Made by a program: the position numbers and the translations under genes. A DNA stretch of 24,752 bases from Methanocella sp. (GTDB taxonomy: Archaea > Halobacteriota > Methanocellia > Methanocellales > Methanocellaceae). Numbering within the stretch: the stretch's first letter is position 1; each line of letters starts with the position of its first letter. The stretch is taken from positions 1 through 24,752 of the forward strand of contig NZ_DATJPM010000072.1 of assembly GCF_035506375.1 (NCBI RefSeq), read 5' to 3'. The notes beneath the pieces were generated by a model. The model ran no database searches and was not told where the DNA came from. It worked only from the letters and a program-made list of their open reading frames with translations. Below are positions 13,538-22,175 of this stretch, one piece after another.

Positions 13538-15589
13538 TTATCTCAGTGCGGGCGGTAAAAACGCCTCTTTCCTGCAGGCAGGGCAGCCGTAATCATAGGC
13601 TTTTCCTTTCACCTTCTTGCCCGCGCTATCGATGACCGATGGCGGAGTGACCTTCACGAGGTGCAGCTTATGCTTCTCGCAGACCTTCTTATCGAATTTA
13701 AGCGTCCCCGGCGGCACGTTATAAGTATTGCGGCACTCGGGGAACCCGGTGCAGGCAATGAATTTTCTCCTGTCGGCATGGGTCTCTCTGACGATGAGCG
13801 GGCTACCGCACCTTGGACAGGGGCCGATGGGGCTGTCCATGGCGGCGCCGGACCTCAACGTGCGGCCGATGTCATTTCTATGTAGCTCAAGCTGGTCGAA
13901 GACGGCCCTTAGCATGGCCTTCGACTCCGCGATGACCTGGCCCTTCTGGAGGCGGCTCTCGGCAATGCCATCCATATCGCTCTCAAGGCGGGACGTCATC
14001 TCGGGGCCGGTGATGGCGCTCGCGTGCGCCTTCAGTGCATCGATGAGCGTGATGCCCGTCTGCGTGGGCTTCGGCGGATTTGCCTCGATGTAGCCCCGGC
14101 TGTATAATTTACTTAGCGCCTCGTGCCTCGTGGCCTTCGTGCCTAGCCCAAGCTTTTCCATCATCTCGATGAGCCTGCCCTGCCCGTAGCGCTTGGGAGG
14201 CTCGGTCTTTTTCTCCAGCAGGTCGGCCTTTTTGACGGCCAGTATGTCGCCCGCGGTGAGCGGTGGTATGATCTCGTCTTTGGGCATGCCGTACGGGTAG
14301 TGCCTGCGCCATCCGGGGACCGCAAGGCGCCTGCCGTCTGCGATGAACGGCTCGCCGCTTATATCGATGTCCGCTTTCACCACTTCCCACTCGCACGCGG
14401 GCGAGAGCGTGGCGAAAAATCGCCTGACGACGAGCTCATACAGCTTCCACTTCCGCTCGTCCATCTGCGTCTTAGAGGCGCAGGCGACGGGATATATGGG
14501 CGGATGGTCCTTACTCTCGACCTTGCCCCTTGTTGCCTCAAGCGTTTTTTGGCTTAGCAGCTCCAGGGCGCTCTGCGCGAAGTCGGGGCTGGCCTTGAAC
14601 AGGCCCACCGTCTGGCGCAGGTCCAGCGTGGACGGGTAAACCGTATTATCGGTACGGGGATACGAGATCCAGCCGTTAATGTAAAGCTCTTCGGCCACCT
14701 GCATGGCGCTTGCAGCGCTGTAGCCGATTGCGGCGGCCGCCTTAAGGAACTCCGTCGTGCTAAACGGGACCGGTGCAGGCTCTTTTCTCCGTCCCTTAAG
14801 GACATTCTTCACCGCCGCCGTCTTTCCAAGCTTCTTATGGACGGCCATGGCCTCGTCCTTTTTCTCGAACCTGCCCTTCGCGTGCTTTGCTAAGAACGCC
14901 TCCTGTCCCTTGAGCAGGATGGCGACGACCTCCCAGTAAGGCTTCGAGACGAACGCCTGTATCTCCTTTTCCCGGTCCACGATGATAGCGAGCAGCGGCG
15001 TCTGGACCCGGCCCACGGAGAGAAAATCCTTGCCGGCCTTGTTGCCGGCCAGCGAGACGAACCTGGTCAGGGCTGCGCCCCACACGAGGTCTATCTCCTG
15101 GCGGCACTCGCCGGCGGCGGCCAGATTAAAATCAAGCGGCACAGGCTTCGCGAATGCCTGCCTGATCTCCTGCTGCGCGAACGAGCTGTAGCGGACCCTG
15201 TTAAATGGGGCTTTTGTTAGCCTGTGGACGATATTATAGGCTTCAACGCCGATGAGCTCGCCCTCCCGGTCGTAGTCGGTCGCGATGGTCACTTTCGTGG
15301 CTGACGGAGCCAGCGATGCGAGAGCTCCCACGATGTCTTTTTTTGTTGGCACCGAAACTATGGGGGCACCTATGAGGGCGGAAGGCGGGTGGGCTGACCA
15401 GCGGCTATACTCGCGGGGGAAGTCAAGCTCGACGATGTGGCCGGCCAGCCCGACCACGGCCGCGCCCGCAGCCTTCGAGCGGTAGACGGTGACGCCGCCG
15501 TGCCTCTCGGCGGACCGGTCCGGGAACAGTATCCCGGCGATCTTATTGGCGGCATCGTGCTTTTCGGTGATGATGAGATGCATTGTCAT
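13538..15589 (-). CDS. topA: DNA topoisomerase I, type IA
   Basis: This 683-residue type IA topoisomerase nicks one DNA strand and passes the other through, relaxing negative supercoils. The Toprim part has IITEK (Glu9) and ATDYDREGELIG (Asp105, Asp107, Glu109). SVGRVQTPLL (191-200) is the conserved central block, and the catalytic Tyr310 lies in GWISYPRTDN. Two zinc modules end the protein (CPRCGSPL ... CTGFPEC, and CEKH ... CPAC), as in archaeal TopA. ATG 15589 is followed by a second ATG at 15583; neither has a ribosome site. A box near 15618 fits a leaderless start. It diverges from 15670 across 80 bases. Confidence 0.95.
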   Translation of the reverse strand: MTMHLIITEKHDAANKIAGILFPDRSAERHGGVTVYRSKAAGAAVVGLAGHIVELDFPREYSRWSAHPPSALIGAPIVSVPTKKDIVGALASLAPSATKVTIATDYDREGELIGVEAYNIVHRLTKAPFNRVRYSSFAQQEIRQAFAKPVPLDFNLAAAGECRQEIDLVWGAALTRFVSLAGNKAGKDFLSVGRVQTPLLAIIVDREKEIQAFVSKPYWEVVAILLKGQEAFLAKHAKGRFEKKDEAMAVHKKLGKTAAVKNVLKGRRKEPAPVPFSTTEFLKAAAAIGYSAASAMQVAEELYINGWISYPRTDNTVYPSTLDLRQTVGLFKASPDFAQSALELLSQKTLEATRGKVESKDHPPIYPVACASKTQMDERKWKLYELVVRRFFATLSPACEWEVVKADIDISGEPFIADGRRLAVPGWRRHYPYGMPKDEIIPPLTAGDILAVKKADLLEKKTEPPKRYGQGRLIEMMEKLGLGTKATRHEALSKLYSRGYIEANPPKPTQTGITLIDALKAHASAITGPEMTSRLESDMDGIAESRLQKGQVIAESKAMLRAVFDQLELHRNDIGRTLRSGAAMDSPIGPCPRCGSPLIVRETHADRRKFIACTGFPECRNTYNVPPGTLKFDKKVCEKHKLHLVKVTPPSVIDSAGKKVKGKAYDYGCPACRKEAFLPPALR

Positions 15590-15669
15590 AAAGGCATGTC
15601 GCGCCGTCGTATTAGATTTAGCGGTACAGGCCTGATAACCTATTTATGCTCGCAGCCAGACAGTAGAGC

Positions 15670-16539
15670 GTGGACTCGCTCACCCATGCTCTTATAATCG
15701 CCATCCCGCTCTCGCTCATCGGCCACCCCGATCTGGCGGTCTATGGCATCATGGGCGCGGTGCTTATTGACGTCGACGTGCTCTTCGGGGTTCTCCGGAT
15801 AAAGGACCCCGGGCTGTACATTTTCACCCATGGCGGTTTCACGCACAGCTTCTTCGGCGCACTCGTCGTCACGCTCTTCTCGGCGGCCGCCGCATACCTG
15901 CTGTCGCTCGCTTTTCCCTTAATAATGGCCCCCTTCGGCACGCTCGCCGTCACGGCGATCGCCGCGGGCGCGCTGACCCATATTATGGCCGATTATCTTG
16001 CTTACCCGGGGATTCCGCTGTTCTACCCGTTCTCTGATAAAAAATACACCCTGGGCATCCTGGGCGGGCCGAGCGTTTTCCTCCTGCTGGCCAGCCTCAT
16101 ATATATAGTCGCTATGATACTCGGGGTCGCCAGCATCGGGCAGCCATGGCCGTATATAGCATTTTTCTGTCTGGTCGTCGCGTTCAGCTCAGGGGGTAAA
16201 GCTTGGGCGGCCAAAAACGTTAAAGGCCGTACCATTGCCACGACGAATCCCCTCAGGTGGATGGTTATCGAGGACACGCAAGATGCCTATCGCGTTTACA
16301 CATATGACTTTATTAAAGGGACCTCTCCGGCCGAATCATATGAAAAATTCACGGGCCTGGCTCCGGCGGAGGCGGATAAATACGCAAAGACGCCGGAGGC
16401 AAGGCGCCTTAAGTACAATTCTTATATCATTACCGTCGAGAAAAATGGGGGAAGTATCACCTTTAAGGACCCCATCAGGGAAAAGGGCTACATCTGGTAC
16501 CCCCCGCAGCATAAAAGTCTTACCGTCTCTGCCGAATAA
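15670..16539 (+). CDS. membrane-bound metal-dependent hydrolase family (DUF457/YdjM-like)
   Basis: This 289-residue protein opens with MDSLTHALIIAIPL, the family N-terminus. It then has IDVDVLFG, THGGFTHSFFGA and LTHIMADYL, which supply the His and Asp residues presumed to bind metal. About five membrane helices span residues 5-180, and a soluble C-terminal ~100 residues follow. The GTG start is supported by the family N-terminus. A TATA-like CTATTTATG near 15643 would start transcription at about 15669, which suggests a leaderless message. Its enzymatic activity is only predicted for the family. It shares the divergent promoter region with topA. Confidence 0.85.
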   Translation: MDSLTHALIIAIPLSLIGHPDLAVYGIMGAVLIDVDVLFGVLRIKDPGLYIFTHGGFTHSFFGALVVTLFSAAAAYLLSLAFPLIMAPFGTLAVTAIAAGALTHIMADYLAYPGIPLFYPFSDKKYTLGILGGPSVFLLLASLIYIVAMILGVASIGQPWPYIAFFCLVVAFSSGGKAWAAKNVKGRTIATTNPLRWMVIEDTQDAYRVYTYDFIKGTSPAESYEKFTGLAPAEADKYAKTPEARRLKYNSYIITVEKNGGSITFKDPIREKGYIWYPPQHKSLTVSAE

Positions 16540-16558
16540 TGCGCCACATTATATTAGA

Positions 16559-17254
16559 ATGGAGCGAAAACAGAGTCCTGAGGGGACTATTTTGGCAGGG
16601 ACACATCAGCCACTAAAGGAAAAAGGCGAGCAGCTTGAGCAGGAAGAGAGCTCGCCGATGGAAGACCTCATGCGGGAGCACGGGGTCATCGAGCGGATAT
16701 TTTTAATTTACCAGCGAATCCTTGAAAAGTCCATCACGGGCCAGGAGATCGACATCTCGGTCATCAACAGGGCGTCACATATAGTCGACAGGTACATCTC
16801 GAACCACCATGAGCATAATGAGGAGAACTATATTTTCCCGAAGTTCCGGGAGGCCAACTACATTGTGGAGCTGGTGGATACGCTTGAGCATCAGCACGAC
16901 GTGTCCCGGGAGCTTAACCATCAGATCATGGACCTCTCCTCGCAGAGCGCAGACATCAGCCAGGAGGACCTTGTAAGGCTGCTGGACCGCTGCGGCATGT
17001 TCATCAACATGTACCTGCCACATATCTCCCGGGAGAATACCATATTGTTCCCGACGTTCTTCGACATCGTCTCTAACGAGTATATCCAGGAAGTCAAGGA
17101 AAGGATGGAGGACGAGGAAGAGCAGGTGCTGGGCGATACCGGGTTCAGGGGGCTCATCGGGCGCGTCTCGGAGCTGGAAAAGAAGATCGGGTGCTACGAG
17201 CTGTCGCAATATACTGCATACCTCAAGGAGCCCGATACCGTGGATCAGCCATAA
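16559..17254 (+). CDS. hemerythrin-domain protein
   Basis: This protein of about 231 residues has a four-helix hemerythrin-like domain. The di-iron His and acidic residues are visible: MREHGVIERI, SNHHEHNEENYIFPKF (HxxxE), LEHQHDVSREL and YLPHISRENTILFP (HxxxE). It may bind oxygen, nitric oxide or iron in the cytoplasm. The start is uncertain. ATG 16559 has no ribosome site, TTG 16592 follows GAGGGG by 6 bases, and ATG 16660 starts right at the domain. An open frame runs back to 16235, but it overlaps the membrane hydrolase and is not protein-like there. The end overlaps the convergent SemiSWEET gene by 10 bases. Confidence 0.85.
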   Translation: MERKQSPEGTILAGTHQPLKEKGEQLEQEESSPMEDLMREHGVIERIFLIYQRILEKSITGQEIDISVINRASHIVDRYISNHHEHNEENYIFPKFREANYIVELVDTLEHQHDVSRELNHQIMDLSSQSADISQEDLVRLLDRCGMFINMYLPHISRENTILFPTFFDIVSNEYIQEVKERMEDEEEQVLGDTGFRGLIGRVSELEKKIGCYELSQYTAYLKEPDTVDQP

Positions 17255-17499
17255 ACCTTCTTCAGCGCGAGTATCAGGACGCAAAAAGCCAGGCTGATCG
17301 CGTTCCAGAGAACGATGGCCACATCCGCCCGGGCCAGGCCATAGACGAGCCAGAGGCACATTCCCGCCGCCATGAGCGCGAAAAAGAGTGCTGATACATC
17401 CTTTGCCGACCTGGTCTTAATGATGCGGGTGGCCTGCGGTACGCAGCTGCTCGTGGTGAGCGCCCCCGCCATCAGGCCTATGAGTACGATCGAGTCCAT
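17245..17499 (-). CDS. SemiSWEET-type sugar transporter (PQ-loop)
   Basis: This 84-residue protein has three hydrophobic helices and the PQ motif after the first one (TTSSCVPQATRIIKTRSAKDVS). The second helix carries a Trp-Tyr pair (CLWLVYGLARAD) and the third includes the Asn of VLWNAISL. This is the size and layout of SemiSWEETs, which dimerise to pass sugars across the membrane. It is convergent with and overlaps the hemerythrin gene by 10 bases. Sugar as the substrate is a family inference. ATG 17499 has no strong ribosome site. Confidence 0.88.
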   Translation of the reverse strand: MDSIVLIGLMAGALTTSSCVPQATRIIKTRSAKDVSALFFALMAAGMCLWLVYGLARADVAIVLWNAISLAFCVLILALKKVYG

Positions 17500-17674
17500 T
17501 GAAGGCTTACATGCCGCTGAGGCTAAAAATAGTTTGTCATGAGTGTGTTGAAAGAAATAAAGGCTTACGCCTTAAGCATCGCTTAAATTTATTACGAATG
17601 CCCTTAAGACGATTTCAGCCATAAAGCGATTAAAAGGTATTAAGGCTTCTTATTGAGCCTTGAGGGCCTTAGAT

Positions 17675-18208
17675 TTATTCGTCGTCCGATGCTGCGGTCT
17701 TTTTTGCGCTTTTCTCCGGCATGTACCGGGCCTGGACGGCCTCGAACTCCCGGGACTTCAGGAAGACCAGCAGCTCCTGGACCGTGCAGAACTTGAGTTC
17801 CCTGGGCATCTCCAGCTCCTTGAACGAGCAAACGGCATTTAGCTGGTAAATATGGAGTGAGGCGCAGGCATCGCTGATCATCGCGTTCTTATCGCCGTCC
17901 CACGTCTTCTTCCACTGCTTAAAGTCGGAATCGTCCTTGAACAGGGCCCTCGCTTTGGCACTCCGGTATTCCTTACCATCTTTTTTAATAGCGAACGCAT
18001 TCCCGTCCACGATCGCCTTTACGACGCGCTTCGTGCCGACCTGGTACTCCATGACGTCGCCGTCGTAGAAGAACGTCCGGTTGTGCGTCTTTACGTATTC
18101 ATCCGTCAGGGGGGTCATGATGCTCGAATAGCCTTTCACGTACCTCATCTCGTCCATTAATTCCCTCACGGATACCTCTTTTTGGCCTAACTCGTCAAGC
18201 ATGTCCAC
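17675..18208 (-). CDS. hypothetical soluble protein, 177 aa
   Basis: I do not recognise a family. The protein is charged and soluble. It has a possible beta segment (TFFYDGDVMEYQVGTKRVVKAIVDGNAFAIKKDGKEYRSAKA is best split at DGD and KDG turns) and a helical C-terminus with a Lys/Ala tail (MPEKSAKKTAASDDE). GTG 18208 is chosen because GAGGA (18215-18219) lies 6 bases upstream. ATG 18214 immediately abuts that site. Its leader carries a strong hairpin (18233-18249), and a 17-base palindrome lies upstream of the probable TATA box (18297-18313). The YRSAKARALF segment could be a DNA- or RNA-facing patch, but that is a guess. Confidence 0.75.
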   Translation of the reverse strand: MDMLDELGQKEVSVRELMDEMRYVKGYSSIMTPLTDEYVKTHNRTFFYDGDVMEYQVGTKRVVKAIVDGNAFAIKKDGKEYRSAKARALFKDDSDFKQWKKTWDGDKNAMISDACASLHIYQLNAVCSFKELEMPRELKFCTVQELLVFLKSREFEAVQARYMPEKSAKKTAASDDE

Positions 18209-18232
18209 TGGCATTCCTCATGATAATAAGTT

Positions 18233-18249
18233 CCTCCCCGCAGGGGAGG
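18233..18249 (-). promoter_or_regulatory. GC-rich leader hairpin upstream of the 17675-18208 gene
   Basis: CCTCCCC (18233-18239) pairs with GGGGAGG (18243-18249) around a 3-base loop, giving a 7-bp GC-rich stem. On the minus strand it lies about 14 bases before the ribosome site, within the leader expected from a TATA-like run near 18283-18292. One arm resembles a ribosome-binding site, so it may influence initiation; no T-run follows, so it is not a terminator for this strand. Confidence 0.5.
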
Positions 18250-18296
18250 CGTTATTTCTCATAATTAGTAGATTTTTTAAGTATAAATAAATAATG

Positions 18297-18313
18297 ACTT
18301 AACGGCGTTAAGT
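18297..18313 (-). promoter_or_regulatory. 17-base palindrome upstream of a TATA box
   Basis: ACTTAACGGCGTTAAGT is a perfect palindrome with a single central base. It lies between the stop of the gene at 18321 and the probable TATA box of the downstream minus-strand gene, so it would be an upstream activator-type or operator site. The binding protein is unknown. Confidence 0.45.
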
Positions 18314-18320
18314 TCACGGC

Positions 18321-18599
18321 TCAGCGCTGGCCCGGCTTTACCTTTTCGACGAACTGCTTTTGCGAATTCTCCAGGTCAATAAAAGCCTGGTCGAGCTCGG
18401 CCATTAGCTGTTTACGCCTGATCCGGGACTCGTCCATCTCCTTTACTTTCTTCTCGGCGCTATCGATGATCCCGGCGATCTCGACAAGGGCCGTCTCATC
18501 CTTCGGGAGAAACAGCTCGAAGCCGTCCACGTAAGCTTTTATGACCTGAAGCTGCTCCTCGATGTGCTTCCTCTGCTCGATGCTCCGGGGTGTTTCCAT
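18321..18599 (-). CDS. small coiled-coil protein, hypothetical
   Basis: This 92-residue protein appears almost wholly helical, with heptad-like patterns (RKHIEEQLQVIKAYVDGFELFL; EIAGIIDSAEKKVKEMDESR; LMAELDQAFIDLENSQKQFVEKV). No signal, helix through the membrane or metal ligands are visible. It probably forms an oligomer or binds a partner. ATG 18599 begins about 70 bases after the tRNA on the same strand, so it could follow it. It precedes the hypothetical gene at 17675-18208, but a palindrome and a TATA box lie between them. No family recognised. Confidence 0.7.
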   Translation of the reverse strand: METPRSIEQRKHIEEQLQVIKAYVDGFELFLPKDETALVEIAGIIDSAEKKVKEMDESRIRRKQLMAELDQAFIDLENSQKQFVEKVKPGQR

Positions 18600-18668
18600 T
18601 GTATCTACCGTTAAACTTTATTTTAGCCATGGACTTAAAATGTTTTTGTCCCGTCATAAAAATAAAAG

Positions 18669-18742
18669 TGGGCCCGAAGGGATTCGAACCCCTGACCTCC
18701 GCCGTGTGAAGGCGACGTCATAGCCGACTAGACCACAGGCCC
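18669..18742 (-). tRNA. tRNA-Val (CAC)
   Basis: The 74-base minus-strand sequence folds as a cloverleaf. The acceptor stem is GGGCCTG with CGGGCCC (one U-G pair). The anticodon loop TTCACAC is on a TCGCC/GGCGG stem, giving anticodon CAC for Val GUG codons. The T arm is AGGGG-TTCGAAT-CCCTT. The 3' CCA is not encoded: the discriminator A is followed by CTTTT. A T-rich run (CTTTTATTTTT) follows and may terminate transcription. An AATTTTAATACG box near 18770-18781 is a suitable promoter. Confidence 0.95.
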
Positions 18743-18799
18743 GGCGTACATTACAGTAATGCTCATACGTATTAAAATTATCGGCCAAAATAAAAATAT

Positions 18800-19075
18800 T
18801 TAAAGGGGAATGCCGTTTTCCTTTTGCAGGTAGTCTATGCCCCGGGGCTTGATCCAGGCGACGACGTCCTTCACCTTGCCGCCGGACATCTTCCTCTTCT
18901 CGATGTGGGCGAGGTCCTTATCCTCCAGCTTCTGGCAGGCCTCGTTGACCTTTTCTAAGGGCACGTCCAGGTCGTTGGATATCTTCACCGAGCTGACGCC
19001 ATCGAGCATGTTGCGGTCCAGAGCGTTCTTGAGGTATCCCAGTACTTCTCTTTCTACTCCTGATATCTTAACCAT
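18800..19075 (-). CDS. winged-helix DNA-binding-like protein
   Basis: This 91-residue protein looks like a minimal winged helix. A first helix (VEREVLGYLKNALDRNML) leads to a helix-turn-helix (SVKISNDLDVPLEKVNEACQKLEDKDLAHIEK). A wing follows with SGGKVKDVVAWIKPRG and a last helix. This suggests a small archaeal transcription factor, target unknown. ATG 19075 follows GGAGG (19083-19087) by about 7 bases, a strong ribosome site. It lies alone between the tRNA and the divergent gene at 19241, which it may face or control. Confidence 0.78.
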   Translation of the reverse strand: MVKISGVEREVLGYLKNALDRNMLDGVSSVKISNDLDVPLEKVNEACQKLEDKDLAHIEKRKMSGGKVKDVVAWIKPRGIDYLQKENGIPL

Positions 19076-19240
19076 CGAATGCCTCCTATCACTTAAAACA
19101 AAATCGGTTAATATACATGATTTTATCCTAAGGATAAAATACTTTCCTCCGGCCGAATAAACCCGTTTAGCCCTGAAATAAGAGAAAAAAGCAGATATAT
19201 TCGATGTAATTATAGTAGCATATTAAGGGCAAGGCCAGGG

Positions 19241-19855
19241 ATGGACAGGATGTCGAGGATAGATAAGTTCCTCTATATAGGGGAGAAGGCGATCTTCTCG
19301 CTGAATAAAGAATCGCCGCTCGGGTCGGAGTACCTTGTGGCCACGGACCGGAGGATCGTCCACATAAAAGGCGAGCGGTTCTACGATATCAAGTACGAAA
19401 GCCTGGAGTCGCTCGGCTGCTACACGATCTACGACTGGAAGTGGCTGCTGATAGGCGTCATCGCCGCCGTTACCGCGGCCCTCATGAGCGCGACCATCAG
19501 GATCCCTCTATATTTCATGGCCAATGTGAATCTCGATTACCTGGCCCAGATGATGACCTTCACCATGAGCCTGCTCCTGGCCTTCGCCGGGGCGCTGCTT
19601 CTCGCTTTTGTAATGACTATCAGGCGGGGCATCATCTTGAAGACGCCGTTCGAGACCCGGGTCTTCAACTACCCCAGGTCGATGCAGAAGGAGGCCTTCG
19701 ATTTCGTGAAGATCGTCCGGGCCGCCGAAGTCGGTATCCTCAAGCCCCACAAGAGCATCAAGCCCGAGATCATCGAGCCCCGGCAGAGGAGCCTGGATGC
19801 TATCAAGCCCCTGCCGCCACGGCCTCAGCCCAACGAAAAGATGCCCCGGCTTTAG
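19241..19855 (+). CDS. PH-like domain membrane protein, hypothetical
   Basis: This 204-residue protein starts with a bPH-like strand pattern (IGEKAIFSLNKESPLGSEYLVATDRRIVHIKGERFYDIKYESLESLG). Two membrane helices follow (WKWLLIGVIAAVTAALMSATI; MMTFTMSLLLAFAGALLLAFV) and then a second short PH-like stretch (RRGIILKTPFETRVF). The C-terminus is Pro-rich and basic. Such proteins are common in archaea and have no firm role. A TAATTATA box at 19207-19214 would start transcription a few bases before ATG 19241, so a leaderless message is plausible. It diverges from the winged-helix gene. Confidence 0.75.
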   Translation: MDRMSRIDKFLYIGEKAIFSLNKESPLGSEYLVATDRRIVHIKGERFYDIKYESLESLGCYTIYDWKWLLIGVIAAVTAALMSATIRIPLYFMANVNLDYLAQMMTFTMSLLLAFAGALLLAFVMTIRRGIILKTPFETRVFNYPRSMQKEAFDFVKIVRAAEVGILKPHKSIKPEIIEPRQRSLDAIKPLPPRPQPNEKMPRL

Positions 19856-19967
19856 CCGCCTTCTGAGTGTTTACATACAGTCCCGCGGACGAACCATAAT
19901 GATTTTCTAGGGGAACGACGATTAGGATGCATCACTTCTAAAAACAGTCGAAACTGGAGTCATATTC

Positions 19968-22079
19968 ATGGGCACCGAATGCTCGTCATGTCATGGTAAA
20001 GGCTTTATAATCACGGGCGAAAAGCCCTGTGAAAATTGCGGCGGCACCGGCAAGGTCAAGAGCGTCAACCTGGTCGGGATGACCGAAAAGGACCTGAAAA
20101 GCCTGCTCTCAGGCGGCTTCTGCCCGAAGTGCAAGGGCAGCGGCAAGATCCAGGTGCGGGAAAAGTGCGAGGCCTGCGGCGGCTCGGGCAGGGTGCCCGT
20201 CTGCGATGTCTGCGGAAAGCCCACGGCCCCAGGCCAGGAGCTTTGCGGTGAATGCCGGAGCGTCCGGCCCGTGTATAAACTAAGCGGCGCTTGCGACGTT
20301 TCCGACCTTGAGATCGGGAAGACGTACGTCGGCAAGGTCGCCAATCTAGCCGACTTCGGCGTGTTCGTGACCCTGAACGACCAGACGAAGGGCTTAATTC
20401 ATTCTAGCAACGTCAGCAGGGCCTACGTGCCGGGCGAAGAGGTGATGGTCGCGATCAATTCCATCAAGCCGAATGGCAATTTCGACCTCAAGCCCCAGAA
20501 CTTTAAGGACATCAAGATCGTTAATGTGGAAAAGAACCTGCCCCGCCGGAAGTCCAGCGAGGTCGGGAAGTTCATCGGCAAGACGGTATGCATCAGCGGC
20601 GAGGTCGTCCAGGTCAAGCAGACCAGCGGCCCGACTATCTTCACCATCGCCGACGAGGACGGCACAGTCTCGTGCGCGGCCTTCACCGAGGCAGGCATGC
20701 GAGCCTACCCGGATGTCGGCCTGGAGATGATGGCAAAGGCCGTGGGCGATATCGAGCTCCACAACGGCGCGATCCAGATGGAAGTCCTTGAGCTAAAAAG
20801 ATTATCGGACGCGGAAGCGGCCCCCATCAGGGAGACCATCGAGAGGTCCATCGACGTCAGGGCTGCGCCGGCGCACGTCGAGTTCCTGGTGAAGAGCGAG
20901 GCGCTGGAAAAGCTCCGGCCCCAGATGGAAAAAGTGGCCAGGCGCATCCGCCGGGCGATATTAAAATCCGAGCCCATAATCATCAGGCACCATGCGGACG
21001 CGGACGGCATCTGCGCAGGCGTCGCGGTGGAGAAGGCCTGCTTACCCTTAATAAAAGCGCAGGGCGACTCGGACGCCGAGTATCATTTCTTCTCGCGCTC
21101 GCCATCCAAGGCGCCGTTCTACGAGCTCGAGGACATCAACAAGGACCTGGTGATGGCGCTGGAGGACCACGAGCGGTTCGGCCAGGCCATGCCGCTCATC
21201 ATTTTAATGGACAACGGCTCCACCGAGGAAGACCTGGACGCGTATAAGTATGCGAAGGTCTACGGAATCGACCTGCTCGTGGTCGACCACCACCATCCCG
21301 ATGAAATTGTCGACCAGTTCCTCGTCGCCCACGTGAACCCCTATCATGCCGGCGGCGACTTCGGCATAACGGCGGGTATGCTTGGCACCGAGCTGGCCCG
21401 GATGATCAACCCCTCCGTAGAGGAGAAGATCAAGCACTTAGCGGCCGTCGCGGCAGTAGGCGACAGGTCCGAGGCGCTCGAGAGGGCCATGTACCTGGAC
21501 CTGGTAAAGGACAAATATCCCGAGGAGGAGCTGAAAAAGATCGCTCTCGCGCTGGACTACGAGCAGTTCTGGCTACGCTACAACGACGGCAAGGGCATCG
21601 TGGACGACATCCTGAACTTCGGCGACCAGAAGCGCCACGACGCGCTGCTGGGCCTGCTGAACGAGCTGGCCACGAAGATGATCAACGACCAGCTGGACGC
21701 CTCTATGCCGCACGTAAAGACGACGGAGCTGCCGAGCGGCGCGATCCTGAACGTCATCGACGTGGAGAACTACGCCCACAAGTTCACCTTCCCGGCCCCC
21801 GGTAAGACCACCGGCGAGATCCACGATATACTCTGTAAGAAGTACGCGGGCAAGCCCGTGGTCACGCTGGGCTACGGCCCCGACTTTGCGGTATTGCGGT
21901 CCCGGGGGGTGCTCATGAACATCCCGAAGATGGTCCGCGAGCTCAGGGATGAGATCAAGGGCGGCGGCGTGAGCGGCGGCGGCCACCTGGTCGTCGGCTC
22001 CATCAAGTTCGTCGAGGGCATGCGCAAGGAAGTCCTCGAGAAGCTGACACAAAAGATCGGCCAGGCGCCTGTGGGCTAG
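19968..22079 (+). CDS. archaeal RecJ-like DHH nuclease with zinc fingers, S1 and OB domains
   Basis: This 703-residue protein has its domains in order. DnaJ-type zinc fingers span 5-96 (CSSCHGKG, CENCGGTG, CPKCKGSG, CEACGGSG, then CDVCGKP and CGEC). An S1 RNA-binding domain is at about 117-175 and an OB-fold at about 203-280. The DHH phosphoesterase part follows with HHADADG (341-347), MDNGS (414-418), DHHHP (440-444) and GDRSE (498-502). The DHHA1 domain has its Gly-rich GGGVSGGGHLVVGS near the end. It matches the archaeal RecJ-like family with a DnaJ-type zinc finger, predicted single-strand exonucleases acting in replication, repair or RNA processing. All catalytic acids and His are present. 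ATG 19968 follows TGGAG by 8 bases. Confidence 0.93.
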   Translation: MGTECSSCHGKGFIITGEKPCENCGGTGKVKSVNLVGMTEKDLKSLLSGGFCPKCKGSGKIQVREKCEACGGSGRVPVCDVCGKPTAPGQELCGECRSVRPVYKLSGACDVSDLEIGKTYVGKVANLADFGVFVTLNDQTKGLIHSSNVSRAYVPGEEVMVAINSIKPNGNFDLKPQNFKDIKIVNVEKNLPRRKSSEVGKFIGKTVCISGEVVQVKQTSGPTIFTIADEDGTVSCAAFTEAGMRAYPDVGLEMMAKAVGDIELHNGAIQMEVLELKRLSDAEAAPIRETIERSIDVRAAPAHVEFLVKSEALEKLRPQMEKVARRIRRAILKSEPIIIRHHADADGICAGVAVEKACLPLIKAQGDSDAEYHFFSRSPSKAPFYELEDINKDLVMALEDHERFGQAMPLIILMDNGSTEEDLDAYKYAKVYGIDLLVVDHHHPDEIVDQFLVAHVNPYHAGGDFGITAGMLGTELARMINPSVEEKIKHLAAVAAVGDRSEALERAMYLDLVKDKYPEEELKKIALALDYEQFWLRYNDGKGIVDDILNFGDQKRHDALLGLLNELATKMINDQLDASMPHVKTTELPSGAILNVIDVENYAHKFTFPAPGKTTGEIHDILCKKYAGKPVVTLGYGPDFAVLRSRGVLMNIPKMVRELRDEIKGGGVSGGGHLVVGSIKFVEGMRKEVLEKLTQKIGQAPVG

Positions 22080-22175
22080 CCGAAGGGCCGGCCCACTATT
22101 AGCTTAACGTATTGTGACATAAGCCCTATAAGCCTGAAAGCCAATTTTCATTTTGGACCATCAAAGGTGACGGTA

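Noticed and set aside
14109..14396. Extra frames inside topA and the ABC genes
   Set aside because: Arg/Ala/Gly-rich frames within well-supported genes; no start context and no family features.
16235..16558. Long N-terminal extension of the hemerythrin-domain protein
   Set aside because: It overlaps the membrane hydrolase gene in another frame and has the Arg/Ser-rich composition of a shadow frame.
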